Source: Xanthomonas sp. AM6 (GTDB lineage Bacteria > Pseudomonadota > Gammaproteobacteria > Xanthomonadales > Xanthomonadaceae). From it: a DNA stretch of 64,000 nucleotides. Every line of letters begins with the position of its first letter. The first letter of the stretch is position 1. The translations under genes were made by a program, and so were the position numbers. Shown here piece by piece: positions 19,544-28,071 of the stretch. Where the stretch lies: NCBI RefSeq assembly GCF_025665335.1, contig NZ_CP106869.1, positions 2,506,501-2,570,500 of the forward strand, in the 5' to 3' direction. Below the pieces are notes generated by a model. The model did not search any database. It saw only the letters and a program-made list of their open reading frames with translations, and was not told the origin of the DNA.

Positions 19544-19764
19544 GCCAAGACACGTTTATCGAGAACTTCCTGTCGGCGACCGACTTCCAGAATCCGGTCG
19601 AGGTGACCGCGGAGACCGTGCTGCGCGAGCTGCCCGAATGGGATTCGCTGGCCGCGCTCGGCGTCATCGTGATGTTCGACATGGAGTACGGCAAGACCAT
19701 CACCGGCGAACACCTGGCCGCCGCCGTCACCGTCGGCGACCTCTACAAGCTGACCGAGGCGTAG
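19540..19764 (+). CDS. Dedicated acyl carrier protein
   Basis: This 74-residue acidic protein has the phosphopantetheine attachment motif EWDSLAAL with Ser36 as the modified residue. A following helix (VIVMFDMEYGKTITGEHL) is typical of ACPs. It would hold the growing acyl chain for the synthase and reductases encoded next to it. The ATG overlaps the aminotransferase stop (ATGA), and the next gene follows one base after its stop, so the genes are tightly coupled. It is not the housekeeping AcpP, whose motif and surroundings differ. Confidence 0.9.
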   Translation: MSQDTFIENFLSATDFQNPVEVTAETVLRELPEWDSLAALGVIVMFDMEYGKTITGEHLAAAVTVGDLYKLTEA

Positions 19765-19765
19765 C

Positions 19766-20806
19766 ATGCCGACCTCCACGCTGCACAACGTGCGCTTTGC
19801 CGGCATGGCGACCTGCGTGCCCAAGCGCGTCGTCTCCAACCTGACCGATTGCCGGCCGCAGATCCGTTCCGAGCGCGAGCGGCTGGTGCGCAACATCGGC
19901 ATCGAGACCCGACGCATGGCGCCCGAATGGCAGTGCTTTTCCGACCTGGCGTTCGATGCCACGCAGGTGCTGCTGGAACGGCTGCAATGGCAGCGCGAGG
20001 AGATCGACGCGCTGATCGTGGTCACCCAGTCGCCGGACTATCCGATCCCGGCCACCGCGATCATCCTGCAGGACCGCCTGGGCCTGTCGCACGCCACCGT
20101 CGCCTTCGACGTCAACCTGGGCTGCTCGGCCTACCCGTTCGGCATCAACCTGCTCGGCTCGATGATCGCCGCCGGCGGAGTCAAGAAGGGCCTGCTGCTG
20201 GTCGGCGACCGCAGTGCCACCCTGGACGACCCGATCTTCTCCGATTCCGGCACCGCCACCGCGCTGGAATTCAGCGCCGATGCGCCGCCGATGTATTTCG
20301 ACCTCAACAGCGACGGCAGCGGCTACAAGGCGATCATCCTGCCGGTGGGCGGGCACCGCGAGCCGGTCGGCATCCAGCATCTGGTACCGTTCCGTGCCGA
20401 CGAGAACGATTACTGGCACCGCGGCGTGGATCTGCAGCTGGACGGCGTGGCGGTACTGAGCTTCTCCACCCAGCGGGTACCGCCGGCGGTGCAGAAGCTG
20501 CTCGACTACACCGGTGTGCCCAAGGACCAGATCGACTACTTCGTGTTCCACCAGGCCAACCGGATGATCAACGAGACCATACGCAAGAAGCTCGGCCTGC
20601 CGGCGGAGAAAGTGCCCTCGACCCTGTCCGACTTCGGCAACACCAGCGGCGCCTCGCTGCCGGTGACCATGACCGCGCGCATCAACAAGGAACTGGAGTC
20701 GGGACGCAAGCGCGTGCTGCTGTGCGGCTTCGGCATCGGCCTGTCGTGGGGCAGCTGCCTGGTGGATATCGAGGGTGCGGTGTTTCCCGATCTGATCGAA
20801 TCGTGA
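19766..20806 (+). CDS. 3-oxoacyl-ACP synthase III-like condensing enzyme
   Basis: The 346-residue protein is a KAS III/FabH-type thiolase-fold enzyme. It has the catalytic triad Cys120 (NLGCSAYPFGI), His262 (FVFHQANRMI) and Asn292 (FGNTSGASLP), plus the terminal glycine-rich LLCGFGIGLSWGS. Such enzymes condense a short acyl-CoA with malonyl-ACP. With the adjacent ACP and two SDR reductases it would make a short 3-oxo and then 3-hydroxyacyl chain. That chain could form the N-acyl group of an amino sugar, as with the 3-hydroxybutanoyl group on modified viosamine in P. syringae flagellin. Confidence 0.88.
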   Translation: MPTSTLHNVRFAGMATCVPKRVVSNLTDCRPQIRSERERLVRNIGIETRRMAPEWQCFSDLAFDATQVLLERLQWQREEIDALIVVTQSPDYPIPATAIILQDRLGLSHATVAFDVNLGCSAYPFGINLLGSMIAAGGVKKGLLLVGDRSATLDDPIFSDSGTATALEFSADAPPMYFDLNSDGSGYKAIILPVGGHREPVGIQHLVPFRADENDYWHRGVDLQLDGVAVLSFSTQRVPPAVQKLLDYTGVPKDQIDYFVFHQANRMINETIRKKLGLPAEKVPSTLSDFGNTSGASLPVTMTARINKELESGRKRVLLCGFGIGLSWGSCLVDIEGAVFPDLIES

Positions 20807-20808
20807 CG

Positions 20809-21564
20809 ATGGCGGCTTCCACCGAGGCATTCAGTCTGACGGACAAAGTCGTGCTGGTGACCGGCGCCTCCTCGGGCATCGGCGCCGCCACTGCCAGACT
20901 GTGCGCGCGCCTAGGTGCCAGACTGGTCATCACCGGTCGCGATGCCACGCGCCTGGCGGCCGTGGCCGACTCACTCGAAGGCGCCGGCCATGGCAGCGTG
21001 GTCGGGGATCTGACCGACGCGCAGACCCGGCAGCAGTTGCTCGATGCCGCCGACGGCTACCATGGCATGGTGTCCTGCGCCGGGGTCGCCGCACTGGTGC
21101 CGTTCCGCATGGCCGCTGAAGAGCATCTGCAGCAAATGCTGGCGGTCAACTACCTGGCGCCGATCACCTTGACCCAGCAGCTGCTGTTCAAGCGCCGCCT
21201 GCGCGACAACGCCTCGCTGGTGTTCGTGTCCGCGTTGTCGGCACGCGCCGCGCCGCAGGCGGCGGCGGGCTATGCGGCGTCCAAGGCCGCGCTGGAAGCG
21301 GCAGTGCGCACACTGGCGCTGGAGCAGGCAAAAAATGGCATCCGCGCCAACTGCATCGCGCCGGGCTATGTCGCTACGCCCATGCTGGAAAAACTCGGAA
21401 CCGCGGCGGACATGGACGACAAGATCGGCCTGACCCCGTTGGGCCGCATCGATCCGGACGACATCGCCAAGGGGGCCGTGTATCTGCTTTCCGCCGCGAG
21501 CCGCTGGATCACCCGCAGCACCTTGACCATTGATGGCGGGATCTCCCTGCCGATCCGCCTATGA
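20809..21564 (+). CDS. SDR-family oxidoreductase, probable 3-oxoacyl-ACP reductase (first)
   Basis: The 251-residue protein is a classical short-chain dehydrogenase. The NAD(P)-binding motif TGASSGIG lies at residues 18-25 and the catalytic Tyr155-x3-Lys159 is in GYAASKAAL. The FVSALSA segment supplies the serine, and the end reads LTIDGGISLPIRL. The ITGRDATRL segment after beta-2 suggests NADPH preference. The ATG lies two bases after the synthase stop; a GTG at 20803 overlapping that stop is an alternative start. The gene context indicates reduction of the ACP-bound 3-oxo group. Confidence 0.85.
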   Translation: MAASTEAFSLTDKVVLVTGASSGIGAATARLCARLGARLVITGRDATRLAAVADSLEGAGHGSVVGDLTDAQTRQQLLDAADGYHGMVSCAGVAALVPFRMAAEEHLQQMLAVNYLAPITLTQQLLFKRRLRDNASLVFVSALSARAAPQAAAGYAASKAALEAAVRTLALEQAKNGIRANCIAPGYVATPMLEKLGTAADMDDKIGLTPLGRIDPDDIAKGAVYLLSAASRWITRSTLTIDGGISLPIRL

Positions 21565-22340
21565 CAGACCAAGCCTCTATGCCTTCCTTCGATGCCGCCT
21601 CCGCGCTCTTGCGCGGCATGTATGGCCTGCAGGGCAAGACGGTGCTGGTGACCGGCGCGTCCAAGGGCATCGGCCAGGCGGTCGCGCGCAGTTGCGCCGC
21701 CGCCGGCGCCAGCGTGCTGCTGGCTGGGCGCGATATGGCGCGCCTGGAAGCGGTGCTGGCGTCGCTGGACGGCAGCGGCCACCGGCTGTTCGCCGGCGAC
21801 CTGAGCGATGCCGCCACGCTGCAGCGGCTGGCCGCGGAGAGCGGCAAGCTCGACGGCCTGGTGCACAGCGCCGGCATCCGCGGCCTGGCGCCGATGAAGC
21901 TGGTCGGCGAAGGTTTCCTCAAGGAAGTGCTGGACATCAACTACGTCGCGCCGATGATGTTGACCCGGCATCTGCTCGCGCGCCAGTCCATTCGCGCCGG
22001 CGGCTCCATCGTCTTCATCTCCTCCATTGCCGCGTTGACCGGAACCGTCGGCGTCGGTCCCTACGCCGGCTCGAAGGCGGCGCTGGTCGGCACGCTGCGG
22101 CCGCTGGCGCTGGAGCTGGCACGGCGCAACATCCGCGCCAACGCGCTGTGCCCGGGGCTGGTGGAGACCACGCTGATCACCGAGGACAAGAGCTGGTTCG
22201 AGGAAAGCCGCAAACGCTATCCGCTCGGCATCGGACAGCCGGATGACGTGGCCCTGGCCTGCCTGTACTTCCTGTCCGATGCCAGCCACAAGGTCACCGG
22301 ACAGGCGTTCAGCATGGACGGGGGCGTGGAATTCGCGTGA
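21561..22340 (+). CDS. SDR-family oxidoreductase, probable 3-oxoacyl-ACP reductase (second)
   Basis: This 259-residue paralogue of the preceding SDR has TGASKGIG at residues 31-38, a catalytic Ser in VFISSIAALTG and Tyr168-x3-Lys172 in PYAGSKAAL. The C-terminal LSDASHKVTGQAFSMDGGV is typical of FabG-like reductases. Its ATG overlaps the previous stop. Two adjacent reductases are more than one simple 3-oxo reduction needs. One may instead act on the sugar or on a product of the Rieske oxygenase encoded downstream. Confidence 0.85.
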   Translation: MTDQASMPSFDAASALLRGMYGLQGKTVLVTGASKGIGQAVARSCAAAGASVLLAGRDMARLEAVLASLDGSGHRLFAGDLSDAATLQRLAAESGKLDGLVHSAGIRGLAPMKLVGEGFLKEVLDINYVAPMMLTRHLLARQSIRAGGSIVFISSIAALTGTVGVGPYAGSKAALVGTLRPLALELARRNIRANALCPGLVETTLITEDKSWFEESRKRYPLGIGQPDDVALACLYFLSDASHKVTGQAFSMDGGVEFA

Positions 22341-22987
22341 ACAGACCATCCTCGTTTGGCCATGTCTTGATCGTGGGCGCCGGTGGCTTCGGCAAGGGCG
22401 TTGCGGCCATAGCTTTTCACGACGATCCGGCGTTCGGCCGGGATTGGGACATCAAGGGTTTTCTGGACGATCGCGCCGAACTGGAGCAAACGACGCGATG
22501 GCCGATCATCGGTAGTCCGCACACCTATCAACCGGTAGAAGGCGACATTTTTGTTTGCGCGCTAGGCGACCCCGCAGTGCGCCGTCGCTACACCCAGGCC
22601 TTGCTTGAAAAAGGTGCGTACTTCATGGTGCTGCGTCCAGGCCTGCGCGAGGCATCAGCGACCCGGATCGGGCGCGGCAGCCTGTTCGAGCCAGGCGTGT
22701 CGATCGGCGCGGACAGCCAACTCGGCGAATTCGTCACCGTGCTCTCAACCACCATCATCGGCCACGACGTGACGATCGGCGACTACGTGCAGATCGGCAA
22801 TTTCGTGTTCATCGGCGGGGGCGTCCGCATCGGCAGCGATGTGGTCATCCATCCGCATTCCACCCTGATCCCGGGGATCACGGTCGGCGACGGCGCGGTG
22901 ATCGGTGCCGGCAGTGTGGTAGTCAGGGACGTTCCGCCCAACGTCACCGTGGCCGGCAATCCCGCGCGCACCATCTTCAGCAAATAG
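22337..22987 (+). CDS. NeuD/PglD-type hexapeptide-repeat acyltransferase
   Basis: The 216-residue protein starts at a GTG that overlaps the preceding stop. Residues 9-30 form a Rossmann-like sugar-nucleotide-binding start (VLIVGAGGFGKGVAAIAF). From about residue 110 it has left-handed beta-helix hexapeptide repeats (VSIGADSQLGEFVTVLSTTI, then VTIGDYVQIGNFVFIGGGVR, then GITVGDGAVIGAGSVV). His in IIGHDVTIG is a likely catalytic base. Family members acetylate the amino group of UDP/dTDP-4-amino-dideoxy sugars. Here it may transfer the ACP-bound acyl group to the aminotransferase product. Confidence 0.85.
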   Translation: MNRPSSFGHVLIVGAGGFGKGVAAIAFHDDPAFGRDWDIKGFLDDRAELEQTTRWPIIGSPHTYQPVEGDIFVCALGDPAVRRRYTQALLEKGAYFMVLRPGLREASATRIGRGSLFEPGVSIGADSQLGEFVTVLSTTIIGHDVTIGDYVQIGNFVFIGGGVRIGSDVVIHPHSTLIPGITVGDGAVIGAGSVVVRDVPPNVTVAGNPARTIFSK

Positions 22988-23000
22988 CAGGCCCCGCACC

Positions 23001-24140
23001 ATGCCCCGCCATGCACTCGATGCCGAGCACTACATCAGCGAGCACAGCCTGCGGCTGGAACAGCAGAGGCTGTTCGGCAAGCTGTGGAACTTCGTCGGCT
23101 TTTCCTCGATGGTGCGCGAACGCAACCAGTTTTTCTCGCGCCAGGTGGGCGGCGTGCCGGTGTTGGTCCAGCGCACCGATGCGGGCATCCGCGCTTTCCT
23201 CAACCAATGCCCGCATCGCCAGTCGGCGATCCAGATCGAAGCGCAGGGCAAGCGCCCGCTGGTCTGCCCCTATCACGCTTGGTCGTTCGGCCCCGAGGGC
23301 GAGTTGCGCGGGATACCCAACTCCGGCCTGTACCAGTTCAGTGCCGAAGAGAAAGCCGGCATCTGCCTGACCCGATTTCACTTGGAACAGGTCGGCCAGT
23401 TGCTGTTCGTGAATTTTTCCGACGACCCGCTGCCGCTGGAGGAACAATTCGCGCCGGACTATCTGGAGAACCTGCGCAACGCGGCCTCGCACCTGGATAC
23501 GCAGATCATCTACAGCTGCCACCGCGTGCGCTACAACTGGAAGTTGAACATGGAGAACGTCAAGGACTACAACCATGTCCCGTTCGTTCATCCCAAGACG
23601 TTCAGCCCACTGATGATGGAGGCGAGCAAGCCCTCCGCCGGCGTCGAGCGCGCCGCGGACGTGCCCTCCGCAGTGGTGCAGCTCCTACAGGCGTCTGCGT
23701 GCCCGGCGTTGAGCGAACTGAGCTTTCCGGTCAAGGCGCCAATCACGCCGCAGGACAACTGGTTCCGCGCGCTGTGCGACGTCTACGGCGAGGAATCGGC
23801 CTACTACAACTGGTTCGTCTATCCCAACGTGAACTTCTGCAGCGTGCGCGGCGAGTACTTCCTGCTGCAACAGTACGACCCGGTGTCGGCGCACGAAACC
23901 GACTACCACCTGTGGGTAATGACCGCGCGCCGAAAGAGCGAGCACACTGATTTCACCGCGCTGTTGAGCAACTTGATCCGCGGCGAGCGCACCGTCATCG
24001 CCGAGGACACGGTGCTGCTGGAACGCATGCAGGCCGGCTTCGGCGCGCATTCGCCGCGCTTCATGCACGGCGACTACGAAACGCAGCTGGTGCGGCAGCA
24101 CCTGTGGTATCGCGCCAACGTGCTGGGAGAGCCGGCATGA
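23001..24140 (+). CDS. Rieske non-heme iron oxygenase, catalytic subunit
   Basis: The 379-residue protein has a Rieske [2Fe-2S] domain (Cys70-x-His72 in CPHR, and Cys89-x2-His92 in CPYHAWSF). Its catalytic domain holds the mononuclear iron motif NVKDYNHVPFVH (Asp, His, His) and a late AEDTVLLERMQAG segment like those of ring-hydroxylating oxygenase alpha subunits. Such enzymes hydroxylate, demethylate or desaturate, taking electrons from a separate reductase that is not encoded here. In this operon the substrate is probably the sugar or its acyl group. It lies 13 bases after the acyltransferase and overlaps the next gene. Confidence 0.9.
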   Translation: MPRHALDAEHYISEHSLRLEQQRLFGKLWNFVGFSSMVRERNQFFSRQVGGVPVLVQRTDAGIRAFLNQCPHRQSAIQIEAQGKRPLVCPYHAWSFGPEGELRGIPNSGLYQFSAEEKAGICLTRFHLEQVGQLLFVNFSDDPLPLEEQFAPDYLENLRNAASHLDTQIIYSCHRVRYNWKLNMENVKDYNHVPFVHPKTFSPLMMEASKPSAGVERAADVPSAVVQLLQASACPALSELSFPVKAPITPQDNWFRALCDVYGEESAYYNWFVYPNVNFCSVRGEYFLLQQYDPVSAHETDYHLWVMTARRKSEHTDFTALLSNLIRGERTVIAEDTVLLERMQAGFGAHSPRFMHGDYETQLVRQHLWYRANVLGEPA

Positions 24141-24754
24141 AGTCGCTCGTGTTGCTGGGCGAAGGCGCCGCGTTGGAAGAGGCGCAGCGTACCGCGCACG
24201 ACTGCGGACTGGCCCATGCGTGTCTGCAGCTGACCGCAGCCGACCACTACAACTTCGATCTCGGCGAATTGCTGGCGGGCTACGCCGCCGACGCCACCGA
24301 GGTATTCGTCGCGCTCGACGAACGCGCGGTCAACCATGCGCGCCACAAGTTACTGGCCGACGTACGCCTGGCCGGCTACCGCGTGATCGATCTGGTCTCG
24401 CCGCATGCCCACGTCGATGCCGGCGTGCGGCTGATGGGCAACGTGCATGTCGGGCCGGGCTGCAACCTGGCGTCCGGCACCCGCATCGGCCCCGGCAGCT
24501 GGCTGGAGCGGCAGGTGATCGTCGAACGGGACGTGCGCCTGGCTGCGTGCGTGACGCTGCATGCCGGCGTTCACCTCGGGCACGGCGTGGAGGTTGGCCA
24601 AGGCAGCACGCTAGGCCGCGGCAGCATCGCGCGGGATAAGGCGAAAGTGGGCCGGCACTGCGAATGGCTATTGCCTGGCGAGCTGCCAGACCTGTTGCCA
24701 GACCGCTGTTTCTACGACGCCCTGATGCCGCAGGGCGCGCAGATCCTGACTTGA
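24137..24754 (+). CDS. Second NeuD-like hexapeptide-repeat transferase
   Basis: The 205-residue protein has a degenerate N-terminal sugar-binding domain (MKSLVLLGEGAALEEAQRTA). It continues into hexapeptide repeats from about residue 95 (VSPHAHVDAGVRLMGNVHVG, then SGTRIGPGSWLERQVIVERD, then VTLHAGVHLGHGVEVGQGST). Its start overlaps the Rieske gene stop. The glycine-rich Rossmann motif is weaker than in the first copy, and the catalytic His of that copy is not obvious. It may acylate a second position or be a divergent structural partner. Confidence 0.75.
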   Translation: MKSLVLLGEGAALEEAQRTAHDCGLAHACLQLTAADHYNFDLGELLAGYAADATEVFVALDERAVNHARHKLLADVRLAGYRVIDLVSPHAHVDAGVRLMGNVHVGPGCNLASGTRIGPGSWLERQVIVERDVRLAACVTLHAGVHLGHGVEVGQGSTLGRGSIARDKAKVGRHCEWLLPGELPDLLPDRCFYDALMPQGAQILT

Positions 24755-24761
24755 GGACACC

Positions 24762-25892
24762 ATGAATATCCTGACCCACCGTTGTAGCGAACCGGACCTG
24801 CTCGATGCCTGCACCAAGGCCGACGGCGTCTTGTTCCTGGCGCCCAGCTCCCATCTGGGCCGGATCTATGCCACGCGCGTGGCCACCGCGCTCGCCAGGT
24901 TGTCGCCGGGTACCAGGATGATCGCGCTGGACGACACGTTGCATGCGCAAGGCGCGGCGGCCGCAGGCTTCGACGAGGTGCTGCCGACGCAGGCCTACCG
25001 GACCGAGGCAAGGTTCGCGGACCTGCCAACGGTGAACTGCGCAAACTCACTTTCGGTCTGGCTGCACTTCGACGAGTTGTCGAGCGGCGGCAACGGCCGC
25101 CAAATCGACCTACCTGAACTGCTGTATGCGCTGGATATCACGCTTGTCTATCAGACCGGCCGGGTGACGCGCGAGCAGACGCTGGCGCATGCAATACAGT
25201 TCGCCGCCTTGCGCGGACGTTTTGCCGATGCGCTGAGCGCGCAGACGCTGGACGCATTGCTGCAGCTGCGGACGAACGGCGATCGACGTGCCTTGCTCGA
25301 CGTCATCTGTCCGCTGGAGCAGGAATACTTCTCGGTATTCCGGGCCGACGCGCATCCGATCCGGCTCGGCGTCGACGAACACTATGTGGATATCGGCGCT
25401 TACGACGGCGATACGGTGAAAAAATTCAGGATCGCCAGCCGCCACGCCTACGCCTCCATCCATGCGTTCGAGCCCGACCCGGCCAATTTCGTCGCCATGC
25501 AGCGCAATCTGGTTGCCGATGGCGGCCGCACCGTCCTGCACAACCTCGCCGCGTCCGACTCCGGGCACCCGCTGGCGTTCTCGGCTAGCGGCAACATGGG
25601 CAGCCGCGTCGAAGCCGGCGGCAGCGTCCAGGTCCCAGGCGCGCGCCTGGACGATGTGCTCGACCAGGTCACTCTGCTGAAAATGGACGTGGAGGGCTTC
25701 GAGCCGCAGGTACTACGCGGTGCGGCGGAGTTGATCGGCAAATGCCGTCCGCGTATGGCCATCACCTGCTATCACCATGCCCTGGACCTGCTGGACATCG
25801 TCGCCGTGCTCGACCAGATCTATCCGAACGCGCGCCTACGGCTGCGCCACTACTCGATGTTCTTCTACGACACCATCCTCTACGTGGAGTGA
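24762..25892 (+). CDS. FkbM-family SAM-dependent methyltransferase
   Basis: Residues from about 205 to 375 form an FkbM-type methyltransferase. The SAM-binding loop is VDIGAYDGDTVKKF (from residue 209), followed by the acidic HAFEPDPANFVAM strand end and the family signature LKMDVEGFEPQVLRGA. The N-terminal 200 residues are a separate domain of unknown fold. FkbM enzymes O-methylate sugars and related compounds; flagellar viosamine in P. syringae is 2-O-methylated, so a similar role is plausible. GAGGACACC precedes the ATG, 7 bases after the previous stop. It is the last gene of the first block. Confidence 0.85.
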   Translation: MNILTHRCSEPDLLDACTKADGVLFLAPSSHLGRIYATRVATALARLSPGTRMIALDDTLHAQGAAAAGFDEVLPTQAYRTEARFADLPTVNCANSLSVWLHFDELSSGGNGRQIDLPELLYALDITLVYQTGRVTREQTLAHAIQFAALRGRFADALSAQTLDALLQLRTNGDRRALLDVICPLEQEYFSVFRADAHPIRLGVDEHYVDIGAYDGDTVKKFRIASRHAYASIHAFEPDPANFVAMQRNLVADGGRTVLHNLAASDSGHPLAFSASGNMGSRVEAGGSVQVPGARLDDVLDQVTLLKMDVEGFEPQVLRGAAELIGKCRPRMAITCYHHALDLLDIVAVLDQIYPNARLRLRHYSMFFYDTILYVE

Positions 25893-26193
25893 GCCACCGT
25901 ACAAGCCGACAGGTCTGGGGCCACCGGGCTGGAATGACCATCAGCAAGCTTGCGGTCGCATCGACTGCAACGCGGTGAACAGGCGGCCTCCCTAGGTGGA
26001 TGCATTTGCCCTGAGCCGACACAGGCGGCGTCGCGCGGCGCACCATCTGCGGCATCCCAACAAACCATCGACAGGCATGAATCCTGCATCAGGGTTGCAG
26101 GCCCGCCCTCCATACCTTGCCCTGCGCCATTCCTTGAGCTTTCGGCAACATCGCAACACACTGCGGTGCGCCATCCACAATGGACCACCACGG
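25893..26193. other. Gap between FkbM methyltransferase and the next gene; nothing recognised
   Basis: About 300 bases without a convincing gene. The downstream frame stays open from 25996, but its predicted sequence is arginine-rich and unlike a protein start. I see no sigma-54, FliA or terminator motif. It may mark the join of two modules of the island. Confidence 0.4.
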
Positions 26194-28071
26194 ATGACAT
26201 TGAAAATTGTCCTGCTGCCAGATCTGATCAGGGAAACGCGCGCGTTCCCCGACGCATTCTTTGATCTAATCCGGGAGCCGATCCGCCAGGGCTGCGGCGT
26301 CGATATCGGCGCCCCCCCTGGCGTTGCGACGTCGGGCGGGCTGGGGCATGGGTTCGACGTCACCCGGTTCCGGCAGCTGGCACTGGAAGGCGGCGGCAAC
26401 TGGCCCACGCGCTATCACCAGATCACCGTGCAGGCGCGCGACTACTTGTTGCAACACTTGCACGGCAGCGACCTGGTGCTTTCCTTCGAAATGCCGCCGT
26501 GGCTGGCCGACCTGTGCACGCAACAGCGGATCGCCTTCCTCGATATCCGCATCTCCCCGCTGCGCTTCGGGCGCGATCTGTACATCGCGCTGCGTGGCGC
26601 CGATCCGGCTCTGTCCCGACGTATCGCCGAGCATGTGGTGCTAGCAGAGGAGCTGCGCATGGAGGCCGCCGTGCTGTCCGCCAACGTGCGTATGCATCAG
26701 CGCAGGATGCGGGAACAACGCGGCTATGCCTTCCCCGAACTGGACGGGGCCATGCTGTTCGTCGGCCAGGTCCCTTACGACGCGTCGCTACTCACCACGG
26801 ACGGCCGCTCGCTGCGTTGCGAGGATTTTGCCGAGCAGCTGAAACAGCTGTGCGCATCGCGGCGCTTGCTATACAAGCCGCACCCCTTCGCGGGTGAATT
26901 CGCCCAGCAAGAACGTACCGCGCTTGAGCGTATCACCGGCAAGGCCGCGAGCGTTTGCCTGCAGAATGCCTACCAGGTGCTGAGCACGCAGGACGATCTC
27001 GAACTGGTCGGCATCTCGTCCGGACTGCTCCAGGAAGCGGTTTGGTTCGACAAGAAGGCACATACCTTGTTCGAGCCGTTCGTGGCGCTTGCGCCAGCCG
27101 ACGCAACCAGTACGCAGGACTACCAACAGATCCACTTCAAGTCGTTCTTGTCGCCTGGTTTTTGGCACCAAATCCTGGCCCCCGAGCGCGCGCCGCCGCG
27201 ATTGAGCGAGCTGCCGGCGCTGATGCACCATCACGCGCGCGAAACCTTGGACCATTGGTGGGATTACTCCAAGGTCCTGACCTGGGAGCGTAGCTTTCCC
27301 TACGAGTCGTTCACTCGATCGGGCGGCGGACTGGTCCAACAGCGCGTCGAGCAGATCGAACAGGCGCTGGAAGGCGGCGCGATCGGCAATCAAACAAGCT
27401 TCAGGAAAGGCGCACAGCAGGAAGTAGAACTGCACAAGAAGCTGTCGATCGCACTCTATTCGCGCCTCGCCTCGACGTATCCATCCATCGACCAGGCGTT
27501 GCTCGAGAACAGTGCTCCCGCCGAATACATCGACAAAGTCCTGGATGCGGCGTATTACCAGAGCCTGCACGAGAACAACGCGCTGTTCCAGCGCAACAAC
27601 TGGCTGATGCCGTATGCGAGCCTGCTCGCCGAACGCCGCTTCGCGCACGTGCGTGAGGTTGGTTGTGGTAACGGAGCCTTCGTTGCGGAGATCGCCAAGT
27701 CGGTGCCCCGCGTCATCGGCTTGGACTGGGCCAGGTCGCCGGATTTTCCGCAAGGTCACAACATCGAGTTCTGCCAACAGGATCTCACCAGTTCCTCCTT
27801 GGAACACGTCGACCTGAATTGCTCGGCAGACGTGCTGGAGCATATCCAGACTCGCGAGCTACCCACGTTGATACGTTCGTTGCACGACACCGCCCGTTTC
27901 AACTTCCACGTGATCGCGTGCTACGACGATGGTCACAGCCATGTCTCGATATTTCCGCCTGACGTGTGGCTCTACCTCTTCAGGCAACAATCGCCCGACT
28001 ACCGGATCCTGGATCTTTCGATCCGGCACGGAAACGTCAGCCATGTCGTCTGTGCGATCACCAACCTATGA
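26194..28071 (+). CDS. Fusion of a glycosyltransferase-like domain and a SAM methyltransferase
   Basis: The chosen ATG gives 625 residues. Residues 1 to about 360 include YKPHPFAGEF and VGISSGLLQEAVWFDKKAHT, a pattern seen in GT-B-fold transferases of surface polysaccharide synthesis (phosphate-site KPHP followed by a Gly/Ser-Ser-containing motif). Residues from about 470 form a class I methyltransferase with VREVGCGNGAFVAEIAKSVP, then GLDWARSPDFP and SADVLEHIQTRELPTL. The exact reaction of the first domain is not recognised. The frame is open upstream; this start was chosen because the conserved-looking sequence (MTLKIVLLPDLIRET) begins here. Confidence 0.6.
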   Translation: MTLKIVLLPDLIRETRAFPDAFFDLIREPIRQGCGVDIGAPPGVATSGGLGHGFDVTRFRQLALEGGGNWPTRYHQITVQARDYLLQHLHGSDLVLSFEMPPWLADLCTQQRIAFLDIRISPLRFGRDLYIALRGADPALSRRIAEHVVLAEELRMEAAVLSANVRMHQRRMREQRGYAFPELDGAMLFVGQVPYDASLLTTDGRSLRCEDFAEQLKQLCASRRLLYKPHPFAGEFAQQERTALERITGKAASVCLQNAYQVLSTQDDLELVGISSGLLQEAVWFDKKAHTLFEPFVALAPADATSTQDYQQIHFKSFLSPGFWHQILAPERAPPRLSELPALMHHHARETLDHWWDYSKVLTWERSFPYESFTRSGGGLVQQRVEQIEQALEGGAIGNQTSFRKGAQQEVELHKKLSIALYSRLASTYPSIDQALLENSAPAEYIDKVLDAAYYQSLHENNALFQRNNWLMPYASLLAERRFAHVREVGCGNGAFVAEIAKSVPRVIGLDWARSPDFPQGHNIEFCQQDLTSSSLEHVDLNCSADVLEHIQTRELPTLIRSLHDTARFNFHVIACYDDGHSHVSIFPPDVWLYLFRQQSPDYRILDLSIRHGNVSHVVCAITNL

